64,000 bases of DNA from Ophiura sarsii (GCA_035610835.1 CM069446.1:73765062-73829061); one strand, 5' to 3'. Shown: positions 9,950 to 21,881, counted from the stretch's first letter. Made by a program: numbers and translations. The notes: generated by a model not told the origin, from the letters alone.

Positions 9950-11885
9950 GCCATTCATTACCCCCCTGTCTCCATTCCTTATCCCCTGACCCCATTTCAA
10001 ACTCCACTGACCCCATTCCTTACCCCTGACACCATTCCTTACCACCCTGACCCCATTATTTATCCCCCTGACACCATTCCTTACCCCCTGACACTCCTTA
10101 CATAATAAACAGGGTCAGGGTGGTTAGGTATGAGGCCAGGGGAAAAGAATAGGGTCTGTGATGTAAGGAATGGGGTTAGAGACGTAAGAAATGGGGTCAG
10201 GGTTGTAAGGAATGGGGTAAGGGGTAAGGAATGAGGTTAAAATGTAAGGAATAAGGGGTAACGCAGCAGGGGGCAATGAATGTGTTCAGGTGGTAAGGAA
10301 TGGGGTCAGGGGTGTAAGGAATGGGGTCAGGGTAAGGAATGGGGGAAGGGTGGAAAGAATGGGGTCAGGGTAGTAATGAATGGAGCCAGGGTGTAAGGAA
10401 TGGGGTTAGGGGATATGAAATGGGGTAAGGGGTAAGGTATTGGGCATTTGAGTGTAGGTAATGGGGTCAGGGATGTAAGGAATGGGGTCAGTGGGTAAGG
10501 AATGGGGTCAGGGGGTTAAAGAATGGGGTTAGGGGATATGAAATGGGGTAAGGGGTAAGGTATTGGGCCATTTGAGTGTAAGTGATGGTGTCAGGGATGT
10601 AAGGAATGGGGTCAGGGGGTAAGGAATGCGGTCAAGGATGTAAGGAATGGAGTCAAATGGTTAAGGAAAGGGTCAGGGGATAAGAAATGGGGTAAGGGAT
10701 GTAAGATATGGGGTCAGGGGTAAGGAATAGGTCAAGGGGTTAATGAATGGGGTCAGGGGATAAGGAATGGGGTAAGGGGGTAATGAATTGGGTCATGAGT
10801 GTAAGAAATGGGGTCAAGGATGTAATGAATGGGGTCAGGGGTAAGTAATAGGGTCAGAGGGTTAAGGAATGGGGTTATGAGTGTAAGTACTGGGGTCAGG
10901 GGTAAGGAATGGGTCAGGGGTTATGAATCGGGTCAAGGGTAAGTAATGAAGTCATGGGGTAAGGAATGGGGTTAGGGTAAAGAATGGGGTCAGGGGTAAA
11001 GAATGGGGTCAGGGGTAAAGAATGGGGTCAGTGGGGGTAAGGAATAGGGTCAGGGGGTAAGGAATGGGGTTAGAGGGTAAGGAATGGGGTCAGGGGGTAA
11101 GAAATGGGATCAGATGGTAAGGAATAGGTTCAGGGGGTAAGGAATGGTCAGGGTCCAGGGATGTAGGGAATGTGGTCAGAGGAGTAAGGAATGATGTCAG
11201 GGAGTAAGGAATGGGTCAGTTGGGTAAGGAATAGGGTCAGTGGGTAAATAATGGGGTCAGGGTAAGGAATGGGGTCAAGGGGTAAGGAATTGGGTCAAGG
11301 ATGTAAGGTATGGGGTAAGGTGGTAAGGAATATGGGTAGAGGAGGGGTAAGGAATGGGAAATGAGGTCAGGGGTTTACAAAATAGAGTCATCACAATCCT
11401 GACCCCATTCCTTTTTCCCTGACCCCATTCCTCACCTCTGTCCCCTTCCTTATCGCCTTGACCCCTTTCTTTACATCCTGACCCCATTCCTTACCACCTT
11501 ACCCCATCTTTACATCCCTGACCCAATTCCTTACAATTCTGGCCCCATTCCTTACCTCCTGACGCCATTCCTTACATATATCCTTGACCCCATTCTTTAC
11601 AACCCTGACCCAATTCCTTTCAACCCTGACCCCATTCCTTACCCATTAACCCCATTCCTTACATCCCTGACCCCATTCCTTACCCATTAACCCCATTCCT
11701 TACATCCCCGACCCCGTTCCTTACCCCTGACCCCGTTCCTTACCACCTTACCCCATTCCTTACATCCCTTACCCTATGCCTTACCCCACTGACCCATTCC
11801 TTACCCCTGACCCCATTCTTTACAATCCTGACCCCATTCCTTACAATCCTGACCCCATTCCTTACCCCCTGACGCCATTCATCAT
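9950..11885. repeat. 19-20-bp G-rich minisatellite with two strand switches
   Basis: A degenerate unit (about GGAATGGGGTCAGGGGTAA) fills this region. From about 9950 to 10085 it is in the C-rich orientation, from about 10100 to 11380 it is G-rich on the plus strand, and from about 11395 to 11885 it is C-rich again. Units vary by indels and spacing. The runs of GGGG separated by short loops could form G-quadruplexes. The short frames inside are not genes. Confidence 0.92.
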
Positions 11886-12180
11886 CCATGGGTGTTTCCA
11901 TAAGGTGACCCCCTTTTTTCTGATACCCCTGACACCCCTTTTTCTGACATACTTTTTTTCTCGTAATTTAAGGATTTTTAGTCAATAAAAAAAGTCCACT
12001 CATTATTCACAGCTGAGACTATACCAATTTAGGCCGGGAGCCCGGAGCGTTTATTCAGCTGTAAAGGTACAAAAGGTTTGATGGTCTGGTTAGGTTGGTA
12101 TGGGGTCAAGGGTCAACATTTCACCTTTGTATTAATAGTGAATGATTTGGAAAGCGCGTTGGCAATAATTAAGAGCGATT
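11886..12180. other. Spacer between minisatellite and transporter cluster
   Basis: Contains a few minisatellite-like words (cccctgacacccc) and no gene. The first transporter duplication unit begins at about 12182. Confidence 0.4.
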
Positions 12181-12278
12181 AAATGTTGCTACAATTTGAA
12201 AGCTAATTTTTCTGGCACGGCTGTATGTACCGTCTTTTCTTAATCACTTTGATTGCTGCTCGACAACATAAGTTCCAT

Positions 12279-13651
12279 TTAATCATCTTCATCTTCATTG
12301 TCTGCTCTAATGTTTCTCAAGAAAAACAGCAGTCCCGGGTAAACAACGTACAACGCCCCTATACAAAAGCAGGTGTTTTTGAAACCTATACTATTTACGA
12401 GAGGTACTCCAAAAAGCGGTCCTATCAGATACGGCATGGTAAATCCAAAATTAGCTACAGCCATAACGCGTCCGTACGCATGGGGATATTTGATCTCGGC
12501 GAGAGCAGATAATATCATGGTCAAGGAGTAACGCGCGGAAATTGCACAATAGAGATAACAGACCACAGCAAGAGCCGCGAGAACTGGAGATGTAGCATAG
12601 GGTAGATAGACGATTGGTAACACACACGTGGCGAGATGAACAAGAGCATATAGCCACATCCACTGGGGATACAACCGTGCAAACCATGCCCCTATCACAT
12701 TAGCTGGTATGATGACTAATCCTCCAACGCCCCATATCAGTCCTGTAATGTCAGATCCGACGCCAAATTCGTACGCTAACCAGAACCCTATCGTTGGTTC
12801 CAATGCACACTTATGTAGGAAACAAACTGTGAAGCCACCTGCGACGATGTACACTTGATAGTCTCTAAAAATATCGCGCCAAACACTTTTAACATCGTGT
12901 TGTGATGAAGCAGGTCTGGAAGCAGCCTCTGCAAGTTCAGAACTTTCCGAAGGACACTGCAGCATAGTGATGACAATGAGTGTGATATTGAAGGGAATCA
13001 TGGCGAGAAAACATCCTCGTTGGCCGAAATATGTTATTAAAAATCCAGAAATGATAGTCCCAACTGTGGAAAAGGCCATGCAGATCTGTGATAAAGCTAC
13101 AGCAATGCTATTGTACTTGTGTTCAGCTGGATAGACCTTTAAGATGCGCGCTAACCCAATCGGTAGAATGAAAGCAAGCGACACTCCATGAAGACATTCA
13201 AGTGCCACTATTACGCTGAAGAAATGACCACTAAAAGCGAGAAGTAAAATCATAGCAAAAGCTGTTACGAGTCCAACTATAAAATAGCGGCACCAAATCC
13301 AAAACTGTCTCCAAACTTTCCTGCAATTAGAGACACTGTTATGTCAGTTGTTGCGTAAACTGCAAGCACAACTGTCAATTTCAGTGACATTTGAGGATAA
13401 ACATGTTGAAGCCGCTTGGTTGACATGGTTGTTTGGTTCTCAGAAGGTAGACTGGAGTTCTCATGAAAGGTTTCATATGTATCTTGCGAGTCGTCGTACG
13501 ATGTCCCCAAGGATGCCCATCTCCACTGGGATACCAATGGGGCCACTGGCATCAAGGAACTGGCATGTATTAGTATCAACAAAGTACTTGCAACCCTAAG
13601 GATCTGTTTGAACGAGGATGACATAATAAACCGTAGCAGGTGTATGGTCAC
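12279..13651 (-). pseudogene. SLC18-like vesicular transporter, copy 1 (2-bp frameshift)
   Basis: This copy is near-identical to the intact copy at 14603-16030. The N-terminal 124 codons (from 13651) and the following 324 codons (to 12279) are in different frames. At about 13277-13285 it reads 'ccaactataaaatagc' where the intact copy has 'ccaactaaaatagc', a 2-bp insertion. The rest is open, with one extra in-frame codon (VALECLHG versus VAQCLHG). It encodes the same multi-pass membrane transporter fold, but as sequenced would give a truncated N-terminal protein. The single lesion suggests recent loss, an assembly error or a segregating null allele. Confidence 0.85.
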
Positions 13652-14190
13652 GATGCGACGTCAAAACACGGTATTTCTATGTCAGGAAATGTATTCATGA
13701 ACACAGCAACGATTTGTTAACAGGCTGGTACACGTTCGACCAAATGTGTGCACGGCATATATGGTGTACATGTGTACATGTATGCGCAACGATCATACGA
13801 TCATGCATGACGATGGATGATCAAATGGCGTTGAAGACTATTGCTCCAAATATAGTTTTGAACTATATTGCGGTCAGACGCTGGTCAATTTATTCTTTTG
13901 TTCTGTTAACGTTTCACAGCTATTGTCGTGATTTGTCTATCCATATACGGTATGTTTGTGGATGTTGGTAATCAAAATATAAATGAAGAGTTTGTTTCCA
14001 AAAGGAGCCAACTCAATAAAAGTGAAATAGGAGAAAAGCAACGTTTTTTAAAATAAGGATGTTGCACTTCTTTGATTATGCTAATTTTCTGTCATATGAG
14101 AGATACCATACGTGTAAGCTTAAAAACAGGGTTGATTTCGCTACGCTCTCATATCAACTCCCCGTAAATTTCTGTTCTGGCTCCGCGCCT

Positions 14191-14400
14191 GGACATGACC
14201 GACCTCAAAATCCCGCCGTACTCGTGTACGTCTGTAAAGTGAAATAATAGGCTAAAATTGACATTTTCGCCAAAAAAGTTCCAAATAAATATCGGAATTT
14301 CACCCGTTTTTTAGTTATAGGTGAGGGATATGATGTTTCTAACACATACTGTAAGATTCAGGAACATGCAATTAAGATATTTTTCCAAATGGCTATTAAA
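14191..14400. repeat. Dispersed repeat block in transporter spacer
   Basis: The block contains 'gaccgacctcaaaatccc', 'ttcgccaaaaaagttcca' and 'caattaagatatttttcc'. It recurs in the next spacer (16591-16785) and, diverged, at 32063-32200. An interspersed element was therefore in the ancestral unit before it was triplicated. Confidence 0.7.
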
Positions 14401-14602
14401 ACAAATGGAAGGTGGCATCCCCGGCCCCATATCATCGGACTTAAGGTGGTATACTTTAAAATTTCTTTTCGTCAAAATGAGCGCAAGGGATGTAAAAACG
14501 ATCACCTAGACGCCCTTGGTGTGATTACTTTAATATCAACAGTACAAATGTTGCTACAATTTGAAAGCTTATTTTTCTGGCACAGCTGTATACCGTTTTT
14601 TC

Positions 14603-16030
14603 TTAATCACTATGACTGCTGCTCGACAACATAAGTTCCATTTCATCATCTTCATCTTCGTTGTCTGCTCGAATGTCTGCTCTAATGTTTCTCAAGAAAA
14701 ACAGCAGTCCCGGGTAAACAACGTACAACGCCCCTATACAAAAGCAGGTGTTTTTGAAACCTATACTATTTATGAGAGGTACTCCAAAAAGCGGTCCTAC
14801 CAGATACGGCATGGTAATTCCAAAATTAGCTACGGCCATAACGCGTCCGTACGCATGGGGATATTTGATCTCGGCGAGAGCAGATAATATCATGGTCAAG
14901 GAGTAACGCGCGGAAGTTGCACAATAGAGATAACAGACCACAGCAAGAGCCGCGAGAACTGGAGATGTAGAATATGGTAGATAGACGATTGGTAACACAC
15001 ATGTGGCGAGATGAACAAGAGCATATAGCCACATCCACCGGGGATACAACCGTGCAAACCACGTCCCTATCACATTGGCTGGTATGATGACTAATCCTCC
15101 AACGCCCCATATCAGTCCTGTAATGTCAGATCCGACGCCAAATTCGTACGCTAACCAGAACCCTATCGTTGGTGCCAATGCACACTTATATACGAAACAA
15201 ACTGTGAAACCACCTCCAACGATGTACACTTGATAGTCGCTAAAAATATGTCGCAATGATACACTTTGAATATTGTGTTTTGATGAAGCAGGTCTGCTGG
15301 AAGCAGGGCCATCTGCAAGTTCTGAACTTTCCGAAGGACACTGCAGCATAGTGATGACAATGAGTGTGATATTAATGGGAATCATGGCGAGATAACATCC
15401 TCGTTGGCCGAAATATGTGATTAAAAATCCAGAAATTATAGTCCCAAGTGTGGAAAAGGCCATGCAGATCTGTGTTAAAGCTACCGCAATGCTATTGTAC
15501 TTGTGTTCAGCTGGATATACCTTTAAGATGCGCGCTAACCCAATCGGTAGAAGGAAAGCAAGCGACACTCCATGAAGACATTGTGCCACTATTACGCTCA
15601 AGAAATTACCACTAAAAGCGAGAAGTAAAATCATAGCAAAAGCGGTTACGAGTCCAACTAAAATAGCGGCACCAAATCCAAAACTGTCTCCAAACTTTCC
15701 TGCAATTAGAGACACTGTTATGTCAGTTGTTGCGTAAACTGCAAGCACAACTGTCAATTTCAGTGACATTTGAGGATAAACATGATGAAGCCGCTTGGTT
15801 GACATGGTTGTTTGGGTCTCAGAAGGTAGACTGGAGTTCTCATGAAAGGTTCCATATGTATCTTGCGAGTAGTCGTACGATTTCCCCAAGGATGCCCATC
15901 TCCACTGGGATACCAATGGGGCCACTGGCATCAAGGAACTGGCATGTATTAGTATCAACAAAGTACTTGCAACCCTAAGGATCTTGTTGAACGAGGATGA
16001 CATAATAAACCGTAGCAGGTGTATGGTCAC
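14603..16030 (-). CDS. SLC18-like (vesicular amine transporter family) MFS transporter, intact copy
   Basis: A 475-residue uninterrupted protein in one exon, with about 12 predicted hydrophobic segments in two lobes. Segment 1 (about 18-40) is followed by a long polar loop with an NSS glycosylation sequon near residue 65, as in VMAT/VAChT. An MFS motif-A-like GKFGDSFGFG follows segment 2. The C-terminal lobe has YGRVMAVANFG...PYLVGPLFG and ends in GLLFFLRN, closely resembling the VMAT end (YGSVYAIAD..., FFLRS). The tail is acidic and Ser-rich. SLC18 proteins exchange protons for amines across vesicle membranes. The conserved Asp of VMAT segment 1 is not seen here (LLILIHASSLMPVAP), so the substrate may differ. 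Start: Met at 16030; a second Met 9 residues on (MSSSF) is equally possible. Tandem pseudogene copies flank it. Membrane placement is inferred from family. Confidence 0.8.
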   Translation of the reverse strand: MTIHLLRFIMSSSFNKILRVASTLLILIHASSLMPVAPLVSQWRWASLGKSYDYSQDTYGTFHENSSLPSETQTTMSTKRLHHVYPQMSLKLTVVLAVYATTDITVSLIAGKFGDSFGFGAAILVGLVTAFAMILLLAFSGNFLSVIVAQCLHGVSLAFLLPIGLARILKVYPAEHKYNSIAVALTQICMAFSTLGTIISGFLITYFGQRGCYLAMIPINITLIVITMLQCPSESSELADGPASSRPASSKHNIQSVSLRHIFSDYQVYIVGGGFTVCFVYKCALAPTIGFWLAYEFGVGSDITGLIWGVGGLVIIPANVIGTWFARLYPRWMWLYALVHLATCVLPIVYLPYSTSPVLAALAVVCYLYCATSARYSLTMILSALAEIKYPHAYGRVMAVANFGITMPYLVGPLFGVPLINSIGFKNTCFCIGALYVVYPGLLFFLRNIRADIRADNEDEDDEMELMLSSSSHSD

Positions 16031-16982
16031 GATGCGACGTCAAAACACTGTATTTCTATGTCAGGAAATGTATTCACGAACACAGCAACGATTTGTTAAC
16101 AGGTTGGTGGTACACGTTCGACCAAATGTGTGCACGGCATATAATGGTGTATACCCTAAATGGTGTACATGTATACATGTATGCGCAACGATCATACGAT
16201 CATGACAATGGATGATCAAATCGCGTTTAAGACCTTTCAATGATTCACTATTGCTCCAAATATAGTGAACTATATAGCTGTCAGACGCTGGTGAATTTAT
16301 TCTTTTGTTCTGTTAACGTTTCACAACTATTGTCGTGATTTGTCTATCTATGTTTGTGGTTGTTGGTAATAGAAATAATAAATAAATGAAGAGTTTGTTT
16401 CCAAAAGGAGCCTTCTCACTAAAAGTGAAATAGGAGAAAAGCAAAGTTTTTTAGAATAAGGATGTTGCACTTCTTTGATTATGCTTCTGCCATATGAGAG
16501 ATACCATACGTGTAAGCTTAAAAACAGGGTTGATTTCGCTACGCTCTCATATCAACTCCCCGTAAATTTCTGTTCTGGCTCCGCGCCTGGACATGGCCGA
16601 CCACCTCAAAACCCCGCCGTAGCCTACTCGTGTACGTCTGTAAAGTGAAATAATAGGCTAAAATTGACAATTTCGCCAAAAAAGTTCCAAAATTTCACCC
16701 GGTTTTTTAGTTATAGATGAGGGATATGATGTTTCTAACACATACTGTAAGATTCAGGAACATGCAATTAAGATATTTTTCCAAATGGAAGGTGGCATCC
16801 CCGGCCCCCTATCATCGGACTTAAGGTGATATACTTTAACATTTCTTTTCGTCAATATGAGCGCAAGGGATGTAAAAACGATCACCTAGACGCCCTTGGT
16901 GTGATTACTTTAATATCAACAGTACAAATGTTGCTACAATTTTATAGCTTATTTTTCTGGCACAGCTGTATACCGTTTTTTC

Positions 16983-18916
16983 TTAATCACTATGACTGCT
17001 GCTCGACAAAATAAGTTCCATTTCATCATCTTCATCTTCATGATCTTCGTTGTCTGTTCGAATGTCTGCTCTAATGTTTCTCAAGAAAAACAGCAGTCCC
17101 GGGTAAACAACGTACAAGGCCCCTATACAAAAGCATGTGTTTTTGAAACCTATACTATTTATGAGTGGTACTCCAAAGAGCGGTCCTATCAGATACGGCA
17201 TGGTAATTCCAAAATTAGCTGCGTCCATAACGCGTCCGTACGCATGGGGATATTTGATCTCGGCGAGAGCAGATAATATCATTGTTAAAGAGTAACGCGC
17301 GGAAGTTGCACAATAGAGATAACAGACCACAGCAAGAGAACTGGAGATGTAGCATAGGCATGAAAGGGTAGATAGACGATTGGTAACACACACGTGGCGA
17401 GATGAACGAGAGTATATAGCCACATCCACCGGGGATACAACCGAGCAAACCATGCCCCTATCACATTGGCTGGTATGATGACTAATCCACCAACGCCCCA
17501 TATCAGTCCTGTAATGTCAGATCCGACGCCAAATTCGTACGCTAACCAGAAGCCTATCGTTGGTGCCAATGCACACTTTAGGGAGCAGTTCCATTCATAC
17601 GCGATAAATTTATCGCGACTGTATCGGGGCCTGATATGTTTTGGACCCGATGTTTTTCAAGTTGATACGCGATAAAATAGTCATCAGGCCCCGATAAAAT
17701 AGACATCGGGGCCCGATACGAGGCCTCTGCCATACCCTGGGGGTATGTTTAGCAAATAGAGCGGGACCTTGTTTAGCAAATACACGAGCGCGAGGATAAT
17801 ACAATTTACGTTAAACATCCATAATCAATAACATTATCTCTAAAAACATGAAATGCTGAATTTGTACCTTACAACTAGAATAAATAACCCGAAGCTCTAT
17901 TTACATACCGACCACTTATCTTTCGTTATATTTAAACAGGCGGTAATACGCTACTCGATAAATAATCCTTTGCTACTCGCAACTGTCGCGCTAAATATCT
18001 CATCGGGGCCTGATAAAAAACTCATCGGGACCCGGAACATTCTCGCAATTTTTATCGCGTACAAATGGAACTGTTCCCTTATGTAGGAAACAAACTGTGA
18101 AGCCACCTGCGACGATGTACACTTGATAGTCGCTAAAAATATCGCGCAATGATACACTTTGAATATTGTGTTTTGATGAAGCAGGTCTGCTGGAAGAAGG
18201 GCCATCTGCAAGTTCAGAACTTTCCGAAGGACACTGCAGCATAGTGATGACAATGAGTGTGATATTGAAGGGAATCATGGCGAGAAAACATCCTCGTTGG
18301 CCGAAATATGTGATTAAAAATCCAGAAAAGATAGTCCCAAGTGTGGAAAAGGCCATGCAGATCTGTGTTATAAGCTACAGCAATGCTATTGTATTTGTGT
18401 TCAGACCTTTAAGATGCGCGCTAACCCAATCGGTAGAATGAAAGCAAGCGAAACTCCATGAAGACATTGTGCCACTATTACGCTCAAGAAATTACCACTA
18501 AAAGTGAGAAGCAAAATCATAGCAAAAGCTGTTACAAGTCCAACTAAAATAGCGGTACCAAATCCAAAGCTGTCCCCAAACTTTCCTGCAATTAGAGACA
18601 CTGTTATGTCAGTTGTTGCGTAAACTGCAGACACAACTGTCAATTTGAGTGACATTTGAGGATAAACAAGATGAAGCCGCTTGGTTGATGACATGGTTGT
18701 TTGGGTCTCAGAAGGTAGACTGGAGTTCTCATGAAAGGTTCCATATGTATCTTGTGAGTCGTCGTACGATGACCCCAAGGATGCCCATCTCCACTGGGAT
18801 ACCAATGGGGCCAATGGCATCAAGGTCCTTGCATGGATCAGTATCAACAAAGTACATGCAACCCTAAGGATCTTGTTGAACGAGGATGACATAATAAACC
18901 GTAGCAAGTGTGTCAC
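16983..18916 (-). pseudogene. SLC18-like transporter, copy 3 (indels plus MITE insertion)
   Basis: The N-terminal part (171 codons from 18916) and C-terminal part match the intact copy, but the frame is broken several times. At about 18370 there is an extra base (tgttataagctac versus tgttaaagctac). At about 18404 eight bases are missing (ttcagacctttaag). Indels occur near 17330-17370. A 498-bp MITE at 17581-18078 splits the coding region between the segments ending VCFLHK and beginning APTIGFW. It is the most decayed of the three. Confidence 0.88.
17581..18078. mobile_element. TTA-flanked MITE inserted in transporter copy 3
   Basis: The ends are GGGAGCAGTTCCATTCATAC and, inverted, GGGAACAGTTCCATTTGTAC, followed inside by GCGATAAA. 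TTA flanks both sides (17578-17580 and 18079-18081). Copies 1 and 2 show the uninterrupted site (gcacacttatgtagg and gcacacttatatacg), so the insertion boundaries are directly visible. Subterminal motifs (catcggggcctgata) are also inverted. GGG ends with a TTA duplication fit a PIF/Harbinger-type MITE. No coding capacity. Confidence 0.85.
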
Positions 18917-19212
18917 GACGCGACGTCAAAACACTGTATTTTTATGACAAGAAAATTATTCACGAATAGTACACACCGCAACGATTTGTTAACCATGTTA
19001 ACAGGCTGGTACACTTTCGACCAAATGTGCACACGGCATGGTGTACATGGTGTATACGCAACGATGACGATGGATGATCAAATCGCGCCGCGTTTAAGAC
19101 CTTTCGATGATTCACTATCGCCTTAAACTAAGGTTAAATATATACAGTTGTATTTATAGCTGTCAGACGCGGGTCTATTTATTATTTTGTTCTGTTAACA
19201 TTTCACAGCTAT

Positions 19213-19779
19213 TTCCGTGATTTTTAAATGAGTTTTGGGGGTAAAAATACTTGATAAAGGCCTATCTACGCAGTGTCGGCGCTAGGGGTGGAGCACAGGG
19301 GGCATTCCCCCTCCCCCAAAAAGATTTCTGCCCCCCCCCCCCAAAAAAAAAAAACCCAACCAATTTAAATATAGTTAAAATTAGACATAAAATGGCAATT
19401 TATTACCAAAATAACAGATTTTCATACTAAATTATTCAGAATTAGACAACATTTTACAATTTTAGGGTAAATGGCGATAAAAAATTGGAACCCGGAATGG
19501 AACCACACCATGAATTATATCTTAAGACGTTTTTTGTTATCTGTAACCTTTTTAGTCGATGCTAGTCAGAGACATGTGTTTGGTACTGTCAAAAACCTAC
19601 ATTCCAAAACGTCGGTCTCCCATTTTAAGCTGTATTTTGTAGCTATTTTCCCTTTAAATTAGTGTCAGGCTGTTCGTGTTTTTTACTCTTAAACAAGCAT
19701 TTAATTGAAATCTCATTAAAATCAATAACTCTCAAAATTAAAGTGATGATGTTGACACATGTTTGTACTTTTGTTTTGG
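19213..19779. other. Non-coding, with C-rich and A-rich tracts
   Basis: Contains a C-run and A-run at about 19328-19355 after 'gtcggcgctaggggtgg', similar to low-complexity ends of invertebrate repeats. No gene. Confidence 0.4.
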
Positions 19780-20030
19780 GGGCGGATCCAGAAACGATAA
19801 TTGATGAATTAAGACCCTAATCCAGAACCTTTTGTCAGAGCTTAAAGTTCACATGTTATTACCCTGAAGCAGAACGAAAAACCAGACGACAATACTAATT
19901 GCGCGCTAATGTGTTTTAGGAGCGGATCCAAAAACGATAATTGATGAATGAAGACCCCTTATCCAGAACCTTTTGTCAGAGCGTAAGCAGAACGAAAAAC
20001 CAGACGACAATACTAATTGCGCGCGAATCT
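19778..20030. repeat. Tandem duplication of about 125-140 bp
   Basis: Two copies contain 'gcggatcc', 'acgataattgatgaat', 'cagaaccttttgtcagagc' and 'accagacgacaatactaat'. The first copy has an extra segment of about 27 bp. Of unknown origin. Confidence 0.85.
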
Positions 20031-20829
20031 TTCGACAACCTTTAATAATGTATTGTCTATGCTTAAAAGGTTAGACAATACATGTTATATTATGGAAATG
20101 TGCCAGCTATAGGCAATCTTTGAAAGTGAACATCATCGGCAACGGGCGAAGTCAGGGATTCTATTAATTTTGGGATAGGAAAGTCATAATACTGTACGTT
20201 GGTAGAAAACAGGTCCCGTTTGCATAAATTACAAAATGCAACAGCGCCACTTTATGATTACCACCGAAATGAAAGGAACTTATAGACTTGCATCAAGTCC
20301 GCACAAACAATGACGGTATGGTGTTAAGTGAGAAAATGAATTCAAATATAATAAACAATGAAAAGTGAAGTATCAGATATTTCAGATTTGTGGAAAATTT
20401 TCCAACAATTCCGTGTAAACTTCAATTAAGTCTATACCTAAAGCAGACGACAAACAGCGCCAGCTAACTTATGAGTACGGCTAAAGTTAAATTTTAAAAG
20501 TAGCTTCAGATCGGCACGTTGAGTTGCATACCCCTGGCGAAGTGTTGAAGCAGACGATGTTTGCTAGAGTCAATTGTTTTGTTCGATTGTTTGTTTAACT
20601 TGTCGGGACAACGTATTCTTATTGTAAATTAGTAGTGTTGCAGAGTTGGATTAATACAAACAGAATATTTGTGTGTGTATTTTTGTGTGTGGACAGATTA
20701 CATTGTTACAGGGGCGTGCGTTTAACGTGCCTAAAAAGCCAATAATAGATTAAGTAATGGCGCGGGATTTGAGTCGGTCAAAATGCGATGCCGCAGAAGA
20801 CTATCCCAACTTTACCGGACTGTAGCACG
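20031..20829. other. No recognisable feature
   Basis: AT-rich intergenic sequence; no gene recognised. Confidence 0.35.
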
Positions 20830-20914
20830 TTTGGGGAACTGTTTTTGGTTCTTTAAAGAACCTTTAAGGGTTCTCCTGGCAGGACAAAAAAGGGTTCTTT
20901 AATTTCTTAGAGTG
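20830..20914. mobile_element. End fragment of AGAACC-rich MITE family
   Basis: Has AAAGAACCTTTAAGGGTTCT and ends TTCTTAGAGTG, the same terminus (AGAGTG) and AGAACC/GGTTCT interior as the 1260-bp element at 56210-57469. Only one end is recognisable. Confidence 0.5.
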
Positions 20915-21040
20915 AATCATATTAACCTAACACAAAATCCTCTATTGATCCTGTTGATGGATGAAAGGATTATACAGAATTGTCCGCAATGGAGTCTTTA
21001 CACTTTAGTTAAACTTGAATGTCTTACACCAAGGATATAC

Positions 21041-21261
21041 CAGTAGCGTAGCGAGTGGGGGGGCGGGTGGGGCGAACTGCCCCCCCGGAGGGGAAAAAAT
21101 TGGCAAAATGGGGACGAAAAGGGCGGAAAATCATGTTAAATCAGCCGTTTTTTGACCTGGTTTCTTTGAAATAGGGACCGTTATGGGGATCTATGGGGAT
21201 CTTGCCCCCTCGGAGTGGCTGGGCTGGCTACGCGGCTGGGATATACCCACATCCGCCACTG
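21041..21261. mobile_element. Short element bounded by CAGT(A/G)GCG ends
   Basis: Starts CAGTAGCGTAGCGAG and ends with CGCCACTG. CAGTGGCG termini are typical of hAT-type elements, but no 8-bp target duplication is visible. A similar pair bounds 25146-25760. Called on termini only. Confidence 0.35.
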
Positions 21262-21380
21262 ATTAGTCTAATAGTCTAAGAAGCCAATCGAAGTGTGATG
21301 AGCCATATTATCGAGATTCTGACCTATGGCCATATCAGAAGATGAGAAGGGCTACGCATCACATACCAACATATAATATA

Positions 21381-21879
21381 CAGTCCTCAAAATAAGTAAC
21401 TGACCAGGTAATTAATATGCTCTCAATTACAAAACTATAGCTCTTACGTAAAAATATTAAATTATAAAGTTGTAAGGAAATCTCTTTTCTTCAATTTGAG
21501 ATATTACACGTGAAGATTAAATGAATAATTATTCAGTTATGAGTTAAAAACTAAAGCCAAGTTAGTTTTTCATTTTAACATTTTGTTCGTCGACACGCAG
21601 CCTCGGACTAGCAACAGGCAAATTATTGATTAACTGGTAGCGATAACCTACGGGTTGGTAGCTAAATGAGGATTTGGGATGCATCAATTGATCAATGCAG
21701 CCCACACACATAGGCTACCTGTTACACGGTCCTGTGTGTTCAAAACCTAAGTGTAATATCTCAAATTGAAGAAAAGAGATTTCTTTACAACTTTATGATT
21801 TAATATTTTTACGTAGGAGCTATAGTTTTGGAGTTAAGGGTATATTTATTACCTGGTCAGTTACTTATTTTGAGGACTG
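21381..21879. mobile_element. Tc1/mariner-type foldback MITE, 499 bp
   Basis: The ends CAGTCCTCAAAATAAGTAAC and inverted copy are flanked by TA (21379-21380 and 21880-21881). Arms of about 140 bp pair with few mismatches, including 'ctcttttcttcaatttgag' against its complement. No transposase. Confidence 0.8.
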
Positions 21880-21881
21880 TA

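Larger units (their letters stand above)
12182..19212. repeat. Three-copy tandem duplication of about 2.37 kb
   Basis: Units start with the shared words 'aaatgttgctacaattt' at about 12183, 14547 and 16927. Each holds one minus-strand transporter copy with its 5' flank and intergenic spacer. Periods are about 2364 and 2380 bp; the third unit is lengthened by a 498-bp MITE. Each spacer carries a block shared with 32063-32200. Head-to-tail arrangement indicates unequal crossing-over. Confidence 0.92.

Noticed and set aside
11776..11988. Pro/Asp-rich repetitive frame
   Set aside because: A by-product of the C-rich block of the minisatellite.
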